A stretch of DNA of 64,000 bases, from the NCBI RefSeq assembly GCF_000307265.1, contig NZ_DF158897.1:1-64000 (forward strand). Reading direction: 5' to 3'. The notes below the pieces were generated by a model. That model was not told the origin of the DNA. It saw only the letters and a program-made list of their open reading frames with translations, and made no database searches. The translations under genes and the position numbers were made by a program. The first letter of the stretch is position 1, and every line of letters begins with the position of its first letter. Shown piece after piece: positions 1-8,704 of the stretch. The stretch comes from Oscillibacter ruminantium GH1. Its GTDB lineage: Bacteria; Bacillota; Clostridia; Oscillospirales; Oscillospiraceae.

Positions 1-1
1 T

Positions 2-877
2 GGAAAGACGCTGTGCGCGCCGAACTATGTGGCACTGCTGCGGCTGGGTTCCGGCGGCATCGCGTGGGACAACCCCGCAGACTGGCGCATGGCGGACTTG
101 CCCGCCGATGACGCACGAAACTACATCCAGTGCGTGTCCCTGATCATCCACGGTGTGCCGGTGGCAAAGCCCGACTATCAGCCCGACATGGCGTACCGCT
201 GTGCGCGGGCGGCCATCGGACGCAAGCAGGGGCGCGTGGCATGGTACGCCTGCCGGGACAAGCTGACCCCGGAGGAACTGCGGGACCGGCTGGCATCCTA
301 CGGCTGGGAAGAAGCAATTATGCTGGACGGCGGTGGCAGCACGCTGTTCTTCAGCAGGGACGGCGGCAGCTGGCACTGCGACGGTAACCGGGTGCTGTAC
401 AGTTACATCGTGTTTACCCTTAAAAAGCCCGTGACGGCGCGGCCCACATCCACCGGCGCGGCCGGACTGGCACTGATCAAACAGTTTGAAGGGTGCCGAT
501 TGAAAGCGTACAAGCCCTTTGCCTACGAAAAGTATTGGACCATTGGCTGGGGCCACTACGGCCCGGACGTGAAGGCCAACCAGACCATCACACAGGCAAA
601 GGCCGACACCATGCTGGTGGATGAACTGAAGAAGTACGAAAAGTACGTGCTGAACGCGGCGTACTGCCCGATTACCGCCAGCCTGACGCAGAATCAATTT
701 GACGCGCTGGTATCGTTCACCTACAACTGCGGGCCGGGCTGCTTGCAGACGCTTTGCAAAGGCCGCACGGCGGCGCAGATTGCCGCCAAGCTGCCGCTGT
801 ACAACAAGTCCGGCGGCAAGGCCATCGCGGGCCTGACGCGACGGAGGGTTGCGGAACAGAAGCTGTTTAATACGTAA
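2..877 (+). CDS. Phage endolysin: phosphodiester-glycosidase-like domain plus GH24 lysozyme (5' partial)
   Basis: The reading frame is open to the left edge, so the true start probably lies outside; the first in-window start is a GTG at 29. The N-terminal ~125 residues look like the end of a phosphodiester glycosidase (NAGPA) domain, with a GGGSTLFF segment near residue 102. A Thr/Pro-containing linker leads to a T4-type lysozyme (GH24) domain from about residue 140, with the catalytic Glu in QFEGCRLKAY and the GWGHYG motif. The predicted role is peptidoglycan cleavage at phage lysis. It is followed by a terminator and then by tRNA genes on the other strand, which suits the last gene of a prophage. 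No holin is visible in the window. Confidence 0.8.
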   Translation, partial: GKTLCAPNYVALLRLGSGGIAWDNPADWRMADLPADDARNYIQCVSLIIHGVPVAKPDYQPDMAYRCARAAIGRKQGRVAWYACRDKLTPEELRDRLASYGWEEAIMLDGGGSTLFFSRDGGSWHCDGNRVLYSYIVFTLKKPVTARPTSTGAAGLALIKQFEGCRLKAYKPFAYEKYWTIGWGHYGPDVKANQTITQAKADTMLVDELKKYEKYVLNAAYCPITASLTQNQFDALVSFTYNCGPGCLQTLCKGRTAAQIAAKLPLYNKSGGKAIAGLTRRRVAEQKLFNT

Positions 878-898
878 GTGTCCGAATCGGGCACAAAT

Positions 899-935
899 AG
901 AACCCCCATCAGCCATTATGGTTGGTGGGGGTTCT
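899..935 (+). terminator. Rho-independent terminator after the endolysin
   Basis: Ten-base arms AGAACCCCCA and TGGGGGTTCT, extended inward by a few pairs, lie 22 bases after the endolysin stop and are followed by a short T run. It likely ends the phage lysis transcript. Confidence 0.75.
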
Positions 936-978
936 TTGCTATTCTGCGCGGTTTAACGCCGCAATCATCTTAAAATTT

Positions 979-1019
979 TGTTCCTATAAGTGTTCCTATT
1001 TTTAAAAAAATGTTCCTAT
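979..1019. repeat. Three direct copies of TGTTCCTAT in AT-rich DNA
   Basis: TGTTCCTAT occurs at 979-987, 991-999 and 1011-1019 in an AT-rich stretch between the endolysin and the tRNA operon. Short direct repeats near a phage end can be integrase arm-binding sites; that reading is inference. The strand is unassigned. Confidence 0.5.
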
Positions 1020-1066
1020 TTTAAGATGTGATTAGGCAATTCAAGCAATCATTAGATAAAAGAAAA

Positions 1067-1096
1067 AACGCTTAAAGCATTGCAGCTCTAAGCGCT
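1067..1096 (-). terminator. Terminator of the tRNA operon
   Basis: Arms at 1067-1078 and 1085-1096 pair across a six-base loop. On the minus strand they are followed by a T run (A run at 1061-1068 on the plus strand), four bases after the CCA end of tRNA-Val. Confidence 0.75.
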
Positions 1097-1100
1097 TTCT

Positions 1101-1177
1101 TGGTGGAGACTGGGAGACTCGAACTCTCGACCTCCTGCGTGTGAAGCAGGCGCTCTAACCAGCTGAGCTAAGCCTCC
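1101..1177 (-). tRNA. tRNA-Val(CAC)
   Basis: Cloverleaf on the minus strand: acceptor arm GGAGGCT pairs with AGTCTCC, the anticodon stem CCTGC/GCAGG encloses loop TTCACAC (anticodon CAC), and the T-arm carries TTCGAGT. The CCA is encoded. Third gene of a tRNA operon, ending at a terminator. As the nearest tRNA to the phage end it is the obvious candidate attachment gene. Confidence 0.95.
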
Positions 1178-1235
1178 ACATCCGATATAAACTTTTCGTA
1201 CCCATCAGCCGTCGTTTTCACAACGTAGGATAGGT

Positions 1236-1310
1236 TGGTGACCCGTACGGGATTCGAACCCATGTTACAGCCGTGAAAGGGCCGTGTCTTAACCACTTGA
1301 CCAACGGGCC
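1236..1310 (-). tRNA. tRNA-Glu(TTC)
   Basis: The minus-strand cloverleaf begins GGCCCGT, paired with ACGGGTC at the 3' side. The anticodon loop CTTTCAC gives anticodon TTC, the T-arm has TTCGAATC, and CCA is encoded. Middle gene of the three-tRNA operon. Confidence 0.95.
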
Positions 1311-1332
1311 ATATCAACTTTTTCGGAAATCC

Positions 1333-1359
1333 CCCACGGGACACAATGTGTCCCGTGGG
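1333..1359. repeat. Perfect 12-bp hairpin between tRNA-Met and tRNA-Glu
   Basis: Arms at 1333-1344 and 1348-1359 pair perfectly around a three-base loop. No T run follows on either strand, so it is more likely a processing or spacer structure in the tRNA precursor than a terminator. Confidence 0.6.
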
Positions 1360-1364
1360 AATTC

Positions 1365-1441
1365 TGGTAGCGGCACCTGGATTTGAACCGGGGACACTGC
1401 GGGTATGAACCGCATGCTCTAGCCAACTGAGCTATGCCGCC
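1365..1441 (-). tRNA. tRNA-Met(CAT), elongator type
   Basis: Minus-strand cloverleaf with acceptor start GGCGGCA, anticodon stem TGCGG/CCGCA and loop TTCATAC (anticodon CAT). A normal G1-C72 pair argues against the initiator tRNA. A lysidine-modified tRNA-Ile2 also has a CAT gene anticodon and cannot be fully excluded. CCA is encoded. First gene of the tRNA operon. Confidence 0.9.
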
Positions 1442-1472
1442 GAATGCAATCGTCTCATGACGGGCGAGAATT

Positions 1473-1502
1473 ACTATATCAGATAACCTGCATTTTTGTC
1501 AA
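1473..1502 (-). promoter_or_regulatory. Promoter of the tRNA Met-Glu-Val operon
   Basis: On the minus strand a perfect TTGACA (1497-1502) is followed after 18 bases by TATAGT (1473-1478), about 30 bases upstream of the 5' end of tRNA-Met. Confidence 0.8.
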
Positions 1503-1556
1503 GGGGTTTCGCGAAAATTCTATAAAAAAGGAAATTGCACGACGTTATCAGCCCCC

Positions 1557-1582
1557 GCCGGGAGCGCCAAAGCGCTCCCGGC
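1557..1582 (-). terminator. Hairpin downstream of groEL
   Basis: A perfect 11-bp stem (1557-1567 with 1572-1582) lies 20 bases after the groEL stop. No T run follows on the minus strand, so it may stabilise the 3' end or be a weak terminator. Confidence 0.55.
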
Positions 1583-1602
1583 AAAGGGTTTTCGATTTTT
1601 TC

Positions 1603-3234
<1,632 letters not shown>

Positions 3235-3275
3235 TTACCTCCAAAATTTAGAAGATGTTGTTGTGATTCACGCCA

Positions 3276-3382
3276 ATTCGCCGCAGGCGAATCAATCAAA
3301 ATCATTTTTGGCAGGGCGTGTACCTGCCAAAAATTCCGCTGTCCCAGCCGCCTTGGGCGGCGGTGCCAGTGCGCGCACTGGC
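3276..3382. other. Four consecutive perfect hairpins in the groES-groEL gap
   Basis: Within 107 bp are four perfect stem-loops: 3276-3282/3286-3292 (7 bp), 3304-3315/3323-3334 (12 bp), 3347-3352/3356-3361 (6 bp) and 3365-3372/3375-3382 (8 bp). The 12-bp stem ends in a run of five A/T and could act as a weak terminator on either strand. They would lie in the bicistronic mRNA and could set the groES:groEL ratio by processing or attenuation; this is inference. Confidence 0.7.
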
Positions 3383-3417
3383 GAGGGGAATTTAAAGGGG
3401 AAACGAAGTTCCCTTCT

Positions 3418-3741
<324 letters not shown>

Positions 3742-3747
3742 TCAGCG

Positions 3748-3774
3748 TTAGCACTCAATTCCTTCGAGTGCTAA
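3748..3774 (-). promoter_or_regulatory. CIRCE operator (HrcA binding site) of groESL
   Basis: TTAGCACTC at 3748-3756, a nine-base spacer and GAGTGCTAA at 3766-3774 match the CIRCE consensus exactly. It lies just downstream of the predicted -10 element, so HrcA binding would block heat-shock transcription of groESL. Confidence 0.97.
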
Positions 3775-3781
3775 CGGTGCT

Positions 3782-3810
3782 ATCATAGTACATTGTCTTC
3801 CGTTTGTAAA
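3782..3810 (-). promoter_or_regulatory. Sigma-A-type promoter of groESL
   Basis: On the minus strand TTTACA (3805-3810) and TATGAT (3782-3787) are separated by 17 bases, immediately upstream of CIRCE. Confidence 0.75.
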
Positions 3811-3976
3811 GGGGGTAACTATGAAAAATTTGTGAATTAGCAAAAGCTAGGCGGGAAAAAACGCCAAAACCAAAAACGAAAGGCGGCGTTTTAATCAGCC
3901 CCGCATTCTTGGCGCCACCGATTTCCCTGTTTCACCGACGGACACCCAGCGGTTCGCCGCAGTTTGTCCCCGGATA

Positions 3977-4013
3977 AACAGCGGCCGCCGCCGAAAATCC
4001 GGCGGCGGCTGTT
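3977..4013 (-). terminator. Terminator downstream of the rRNA methyltransferase gene
   Basis: A GC-rich stem (AACAG plus CCGCCGCCG against its complement, with a small bulge) lies about 60 bases after the 4072 stop. On the minus strand it is followed by a short TTTAT tract. The rest of 3811-4071 holds no gene I can support; a weaker stem AAAACGCC/GGCGTTTT (3857-3892) is also present. Confidence 0.65.
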
Positions 4014-4071
4014 GTTCTTTTATTGAAACGCGGCTCGCAGATACTACTTTTTGTATTTCCCTGTCGAAAAA

Positions 4072-5181
4072 TCACTTTCCGTACATAAATAAGTCGCATT
4101 TCAGCATCCCGTTATAGAGCTTGCGCTTCTTATCTGCCTGTTTGCCAAAGGTCCGCTCAAACTCTGTGTGGGACGAGAGCACCAGCACCCGCCACTTGGG
4201 CGGCAGCTCCCGGCAAGCCAGACCAAAGATACGGTACAGCTCCTCCGCCTCCGCATGCTCCATCAGCCGCTCACCGTAGGGCGGGTTGGTCACAAGCTGT
4301 CCATACTCGCTGTCCCGGTGGAATTTTCCCGCGTCAGCCACCTCAAAGCGGATGCAGTCCTCCACCCCGGCAAGCTCCGCGTTGTGCTTTGCCAGCGCCA
4401 CGGCCTCTGGATCGATGTCCCCGCCCCAGATGTCATAGGTCCCGTGGAATTCCTTATCCATGGCCTCGTCCCCGGCCTCCAGCCAGAGCTTGGTGTCCAT
4501 GTTTTTCCACTTCTGGGCGGAAAAGCTGCGGTCAAGCCCCGGCGCCCGGTTCTTGGCGATCAGCGCCGCCTCGATGGGAATGGTTCCGGAACCGCAGAAG
4601 GGGTCGCAGAAGGGGTCCTTTCCCCGGTAGCGGGACAAGGTCACCAGCGCCGCCGCCAGCGTCTCCCGCAAGGGAGCGACCACGCCCTGCGCCCGATAGC
4701 CCCGTTTATACAAGCCCTCGCCGGAGGTGTCAAGGTAAAGGGTTGCCACATCCTTGACGATGGAGAACTGAATCTGATAGCGGCTGCCCGTCTCCGGCAG
4801 CGTCTCAAACCCGTATTTCTCCCCCAGCCGCTTGGCGGACGCTTTTTTCACAATGGCCTGACAGGCGGGGACAGAGTGGAGCTGCGAATTAATGGTATAC
4901 CCCTTTACAGGGAATTCGCCGTCCTTCGGGATATAATTTTCCCACGGCAGGGCGTATACCCCTTGAAACAGCGCCTCAAAGTCCAAGGCGGGAAAGCTGC
5001 CAAGCTCCATCAGCACACGCGCGCCGCAGCGCAGGTTCACGTTCAGCCGGGCAATATCCGCCATCGTCCCCTGACAGTGGACCCGTCCGTTCTCTGCCCG
5101 AACCTCTCGTAAATTCAGCCGTTTCATCTCATCCGCCACCAGACTTTCCAGTCCGAACAGGCAGGGCACCGTCAGCGTCAT
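4072..5181 (-). CDS. THUMP-domain SAM-dependent 23S rRNA guanine-N2 methyltransferase (RlmL/YpsC family)
   Basis: A 369-residue protein with an N-terminal THUMP RNA-binding region (about 1-150) and a Rossmann methyltransferase. The SAM-site motif FCDPFCGSGT and the catalytic NPPYGERL motif are both visible, as in enzymes making m2G in 23S rRNA. The frame extends 11 codons upstream, but the ATG at 5181 is preferred because AAGGAG sits at 5191-5196. The family assignment is firm; the exact target nucleotide is inferred. It stands alone, with a terminator downstream. Confidence 0.9.
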   Translation of the reverse strand: MTLTVPCLFGLESLVADEMKRLNLREVRAENGRVHCQGTMADIARLNVNLRCGARVLMELGSFPALDFEALFQGVYALPWENYIPKDGEFPVKGYTINSQLHSVPACQAIVKKASAKRLGEKYGFETLPETGSRYQIQFSIVKDVATLYLDTSGEGLYKRGYRAQGVVAPLRETLAAALVTLSRYRGKDPFCDPFCGSGTIPIEAALIAKNRAPGLDRSFSAQKWKNMDTKLWLEAGDEAMDKEFHGTYDIWGGDIDPEAVALAKHNAELAGVEDCIRFEVADAGKFHRDSEYGQLVTNPPYGERLMEHAEAEELYRIFGLACRELPPKWRVLVLSSHTEFERTFGKQADKKRKLYNGMLKCDLFMYGK

Positions 5182-5494
5182 GGGCTGCGCCTCCTTAAAA
5201 ATTACAAAATCCATTTATTTTTTTCTCACTATAACAGATATCCGCGAAATGTGCAACGCACCGCCAGTCTTCGGCATAATCATTTAAAAAAATTTTTGAA
5301 ACCTTTTGGTTCTCTCCAGCGTCTTTTATCAATAAACTTAGTTTTCCAGTCTCTGGCGGCTTCACCAGAAGAAAGCGGTACGGCGGGCTGGTATTTCGCA
5401 TGAAAATATGTTATGATAACTTCATAGGATGGAGGATGTGCTTTTTGCACATTTTTCAAACCCGAGAGATTCCTGTAAAGGAGGTTTTTACAAT
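5182..5494. other. Intergenic region between divergent genes
   Basis: AT-rich spacer between the methyltransferase gene (minus) and the NfeD gene (plus). A TATGAT -10-like hexamer lies at 5412-5417, and AAGGAGG precedes the NfeD start. No gene or structured RNA is evident. Confidence 0.5.
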
Positions 5495-5941
5495 ATGATG
5501 ATTTGGATTTGGCTGGGAGGCATTGTGCTGTTCGGCGTGGTGGAAGCTGCCACGGCAGGCCTTGTGTCCATCTGGTTTGTGGCCGGAGCGGTGGCCGCGC
5601 TGATCGCGGCGATTTTGAACGTCTCCATAGGTGTTCAGTTCGCAATTTTTCTTGCCGTCTCCGCTGTGGCACTGGCAGCCACCCGTCCGCTGGTGCGCAA
5701 GCTGAAAGCAGGCAAGCCCGTTCCCACCAATTTGGACCGGGTGATTGGTTTGACCGGCAAAGTCACAGAGACTGTGGACAACGAAAACGCCACAGGAGCC
5801 GTCTATGTGGACGGCAAGACTTGGACCGCCCGCAGCGCGGACGGGACCGTGCTTCCGGAGGGTAGTCTTGTCACCATTGCGAAAATGGAGGGCGTCAAGC
5901 TCTTTGTTGAAAAAAATAAAATTTTGGAGGGAATTAAATAA
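5495..5941 (+). CDS. NfeD-like membrane protein
   Basis: A 148-residue protein with two or three N-terminal hydrophobic helices (about 2-65) and a C-terminal OB-fold-like segment (about 80-145), the short NfeD architecture. The ATG at 5495 follows AAAGGAGG; the frame runs 22 codons further upstream without a good site. Its stop overlaps the start of the SPFH gene (TAATG). NfeD proteins pair with SPFH/stomatin proteins in membrane microdomains, and the coupling here fits that partnership. Confidence 0.88.
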   Translation: MMIWIWLGGIVLFGVVEAATAGLVSIWFVAGAVAALIAAILNVSIGVQFAIFLAVSAVALAATRPLVRKLKAGKPVPTNLDRVIGLTGKVTETVDNENATGAVYVDGKTWTARSADGTVLPEGSLVTIAKMEGVKLFVEKNKILEGIK

Positions 5942-6888
5942 TGCCGAGTATTGGAACGATTGCAGTCATTGTTCTGGTGGTTTTGATTTTGTTGCTGATC
6001 GTCAGCAACATCGTCATCGTTCAGCAGTCCAAGGCGTATGTGGTGGAGCGCCTTGGCGCATTCCGCACGGTTTGGAACGTGGGTTTGCATTTCAAAGTGC
6101 CGTTCGTTGAGCGGGTTGCTAAAAAGGTGTCTTTGAAGGAGCAGGTGGCGGATTTCGCGCCCCAGCCCGTGATCACCAAGGATAACGTCACCATGCAGAT
6201 CGACACCGTCATCTATTTCCAGATTACGGACCCCAAGCTGTATACTTACGGCGTGGAGCGTCCCATGAACGCCATCGAAAACCTGACCGCTACCACGCTG
6301 CGCAACATCATTGGCGACATGGAGCTGGATCAGTCCCTTACCTCTCGCGACACCATCAACACCCGGATGCGCGCCATTTTGGACGAGGCCACGGATCCGT
6401 GGGGCATCAAGGTGAACCGGGTGGAGCTGAAAAACATTATCCCGCCCAAGGAAATTCAGAACGCCATGGAAAAGCAGATGAAGGCTGAGCGGGAACGCCG
6501 CGAGTCCATCCTGCAGGCTGAAGGCCAGAAGGCCAGCCAGATTTTGGTGGCCGAGGGCGAGAAGGAATCCGCTATTCTGCGGGCAGACGCCGCCAAGCAG
6601 GCCGCTATCCTGAAGGCACAGGGCGAAAAGGAAGCCCGCATCATGGCAGCTGAGGCCGAGGCGCAGGCCATCGCTCAGGTGCAGCAGGCCACCGCCGATG
6701 CACTGAAGCTGCTGAATGCCGCCAACCCCAACGATCAGGTGATCAAGCTGCGGGCTCTGGAGACGATGATGAAGGTGGCCGACGGCCAGTCCACCAAGAT
6801 CATTATCCCTTCTGAGATTCAGGGTCTGGCGGGTCTTGCCGCCAGCGCCAAGGCGCTGCTGGAAGACGACGGCTCCGCCAAAAAGTAA
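5941..6888 (+). CDS. SPFH/stomatin-family membrane protein (slipin/QmcA-like)
   Basis: A 315-residue protein with an N-terminal membrane anchor (about 6-28), an SPFH/prohibitin domain (about 30-185) and an Ala/Glu/Lys-rich coiled coil (about 185-255). It contains the stomatin-like segments VERLGAFRTVW and KVNRVELKNIIPP. Such proteins oligomerise at the inner membrane and organise microdomains. Its start overlaps the NfeD stop, so translation is probably coupled. A terminator follows. Confidence 0.92.
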   Translation: MPSIGTIAVIVLVVLILLLIVSNIVIVQQSKAYVVERLGAFRTVWNVGLHFKVPFVERVAKKVSLKEQVADFAPQPVITKDNVTMQIDTVIYFQITDPKLYTYGVERPMNAIENLTATTLRNIIGDMELDQSLTSRDTINTRMRAILDEATDPWGIKVNRVELKNIIPPKEIQNAMEKQMKAERERRESILQAEGQKASQILVAEGEKESAILRADAAKQAAILKAQGEKEARIMAAEAEAQAIAQVQQATADALKLLNAANPNDQVIKLRALETMMKVADGQSTKIIIPSEIQGLAGLAASAKALLEDDGSAKK

Positions 6889-6904
6889 ATATTTCCATTC
6901 CGGT

Positions 6905-6934
6905 GCCGGGCTGACGATTTTTGTCAGTCCGGCG
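6905..6934 (+). terminator. Terminator of the nfeD-SPFH operon
   Basis: The stem GCCGGGCTGAC with GTCAGTCCGGC (one G-T pair) begins 17 bases after the SPFH stop and is followed by a run of seven T. Confidence 0.9.
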
Positions 6935-7070
6935 CTTTTTTTGCGCAACGCGCGCTCTGCTTCTGGACAAAGCGCATAGAATCGAAAGATTATTTTCCGA
7001 ATTTTCATATTCAAACCCCAAAAAAGCTGTTATAATACCCCTATTATAAAGAAATGGAATGAGGGATACC

Positions 7071-8072
7071 ATGCGGGAGTTCTGGAAAACGCTGATTCAC
7101 GGATTGGAGGGCCATCAGCCCGTGTGTCTGGTAAGTCTCTTGTCCTCCGCCGGGTCCACCCCCCGAGGTGCCGGGGCTATGATGGCAGTGCTGGCGGACG
7201 GAAGCACCGCCGGAACCATCGGCGGCGGAAATGTGGAATTTGAGGCACAGAAACTGGCGGCGGAGGTGCTGTCTTCCGGCTGCGACCAGCAACAGGATTA
7301 CCGCTTTGTGCAGGGCAGCCACCGGAGTTTAGGGATGGTCTGCGGCGGTGATGTGAGCGTACAGTTTCAGTACATCTCCCCCTCAGACGAGGCCGCTCTG
7401 GGGGTCTTCCGCGCACTGGTGGAGGCCGACGCGCAGGGCCGGGACGCGTGGCTTGTTCGGCGGCTGGAGGGCAGTCGCGTCACCGCTATGGGGGGCGGCA
7501 GCGCGTCGGATTTCCGCTTTCTCCCGGAAGGTCTGCTGACGGACAGGGCGGTTTTGACCCAAGGCGATCCCGCGTGGTTCTCCATCCCAGCGGTGAAAGC
7601 GGGCTGGGTTCACATCTTTGGGGCGGGGCATGTGTCCCGGGCGCTGGCGGCGGCGCTGCATCCGCTGGGCTTTCGCTGCGCGGTGTACGACGACCGGGCG
7701 GAATTTGCGGATCCCACGTACTTTCCCACGGCGGCGCGAGTGTCGGCATGTGACTTTGAAAAGCTGAACCTGACCATCACCCCCAGCGATTATGTGGTGG
7801 TTATGACCCGGGGCCATCAGGCGGACTACGAGGTACTGGCGCAGGTGCTGCGGTCCGGGGCGCGGTATCTGGGCTGCATCGGCAGCAAGCGAAAACTGGA
7901 CCTGTGCCGGGATCGGCTGCTGGAGGCGGGATTCACAGTGGAGGAATATGCCGTTCTTCACGCCCCCATCGGTCTTTCCATCGGGGCGCAGACGCCGGAG
8001 GAGATCGCCGTGTCCGTGGCGGCGGAACTGATCGCCGTTCGGGCAGGGCTGGATTGGCGGCAGGATTCGTAA
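7071..8072 (+). CDS. XdhC/CoxI-family molybdenum hydroxylase maturation protein
   Basis: A 333-residue protein with the CoxI/XdhC N-terminal domain (SSAGSTPRGAGAMM, GTIGGGNVE) and a C-terminal Rossmann-like XdhC_C domain (VHIFGAGHVSRALA, then VVVMTRGHQADYE, then YLGCIGSKRK). XdhC proteins bind the molybdenum cofactor and help insert it, sulfurated, into xanthine-dehydrogenase-type enzymes. The start at 7071 is chosen because GAGGG sits five bases upstream; an ATG at 7059 is also in frame. A TATAAT lies at 7031-7036. No hydroxylase subunits or cofactor genes are nearby, so its client is not in this window. Confidence 0.9.
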   Translation: MREFWKTLIHGLEGHQPVCLVSLLSSAGSTPRGAGAMMAVLADGSTAGTIGGGNVEFEAQKLAAEVLSSGCDQQQDYRFVQGSHRSLGMVCGGDVSVQFQYISPSDEAALGVFRALVEADAQGRDAWLVRRLEGSRVTAMGGGSASDFRFLPEGLLTDRAVLTQGDPAWFSIPAVKAGWVHIFGAGHVSRALAAALHPLGFRCAVYDDRAEFADPTYFPTAARVSACDFEKLNLTITPSDYVVVMTRGHQADYEVLAQVLRSGARYLGCIGSKRKLDLCRDRLLEAGFTVEEYAVLHAPIGLSIGAQTPEEIAVSVAAELIAVRAGLDWRQDS

Positions 8073-8158
8073 ACCTTGCCAAACGGCACAAAACTGTGTA
8101 CAATAGAGGCACTTTCAATCTCCGGCGGATTCCGCCGGACCTTACGGGAGGGTCGTTT

Positions 8159-8683
8159 ATGAACCGCATCAGCAAGGAAAACTATTATTTGGACATTGCG
8201 GAGACCGTTTTGGAGCGGGCCACCTGCCTGAGACGTGTCTACGGAGCCATCATCGTCAACAATGACGAGATCATTTCCACCGGGTACAACGGCGCGCCCA
8301 GAGGGCGGAAAAACTGCGTGGACATGGGGTATTGCACCCGGGAGATGGCAAAAGTCCCCCGGGGAGAACGGTACGAGCTGTGCCGCAGCGTCCACGCGGA
8401 GGCCAACGCCATTATTTCCGCCGCCCGGCGGGATATGGCGGGCGGGACATTGTACCTTGTCGGACGGGACGCCAGAACCGGTGAACTGCTGAGCGACGCC
8501 ACATCCTGTTCCATGTGCCGCAGGCAGGTTATTAACGCCGGACTTCAAAAAGTGGTCATCCGGCGGACAAAAACAGAGTTTGACGTGGTTTACGTATCGG
8601 ACTGGGTGGCAGAGGATGATTTTCCCGCTTTGGACTCTTTGGACCCTCTGGATGCTCCGGGCGATTTGCCGTCTCAGTTGTAA
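8159..8683 (+). CDS. Deoxycytidylate (dCMP) deaminase family protein
   Basis: A 174-residue zinc deaminase. The motif VHAEANAI supplies the zinc ligand His and the catalytic Glu, and SCSMCRR supplies the Cys pair. The N-terminal GAIIVNNDEIISTGYNGAPRG segment is typical of the dCMP deaminase/ComEB group, which makes dUMP for thymidylate synthesis. The ATG at 8159 follows GGGAGGGTC; the open frame continues upstream into the xdhC tail, where no site supports a start. It lies between xdhC and the pyruvyltransferase fusion, with no shared pathway. Confidence 0.9.
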   Translation: MNRISKENYYLDIAETVLERATCLRRVYGAIIVNNDEIISTGYNGAPRGRKNCVDMGYCTREMAKVPRGERYELCRSVHAEANAIISAARRDMAGGTLYLVGRDARTGELLSDATSCSMCRRQVINAGLQKVVIRRTKTEFDVVYVSDWVAEDDFPALDSLDPLDAPGDLPSQL

Positions 8684-8704
8684 TTTCAGGAAGGAGGCCT
8701 TCTC

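Noticed and set aside
1333..1359. Terminator between tRNA genes
   Set aside because: Perfect hairpin but no T run on either strand, and tRNA-Glu and tRNA-Val follow in the same operon.
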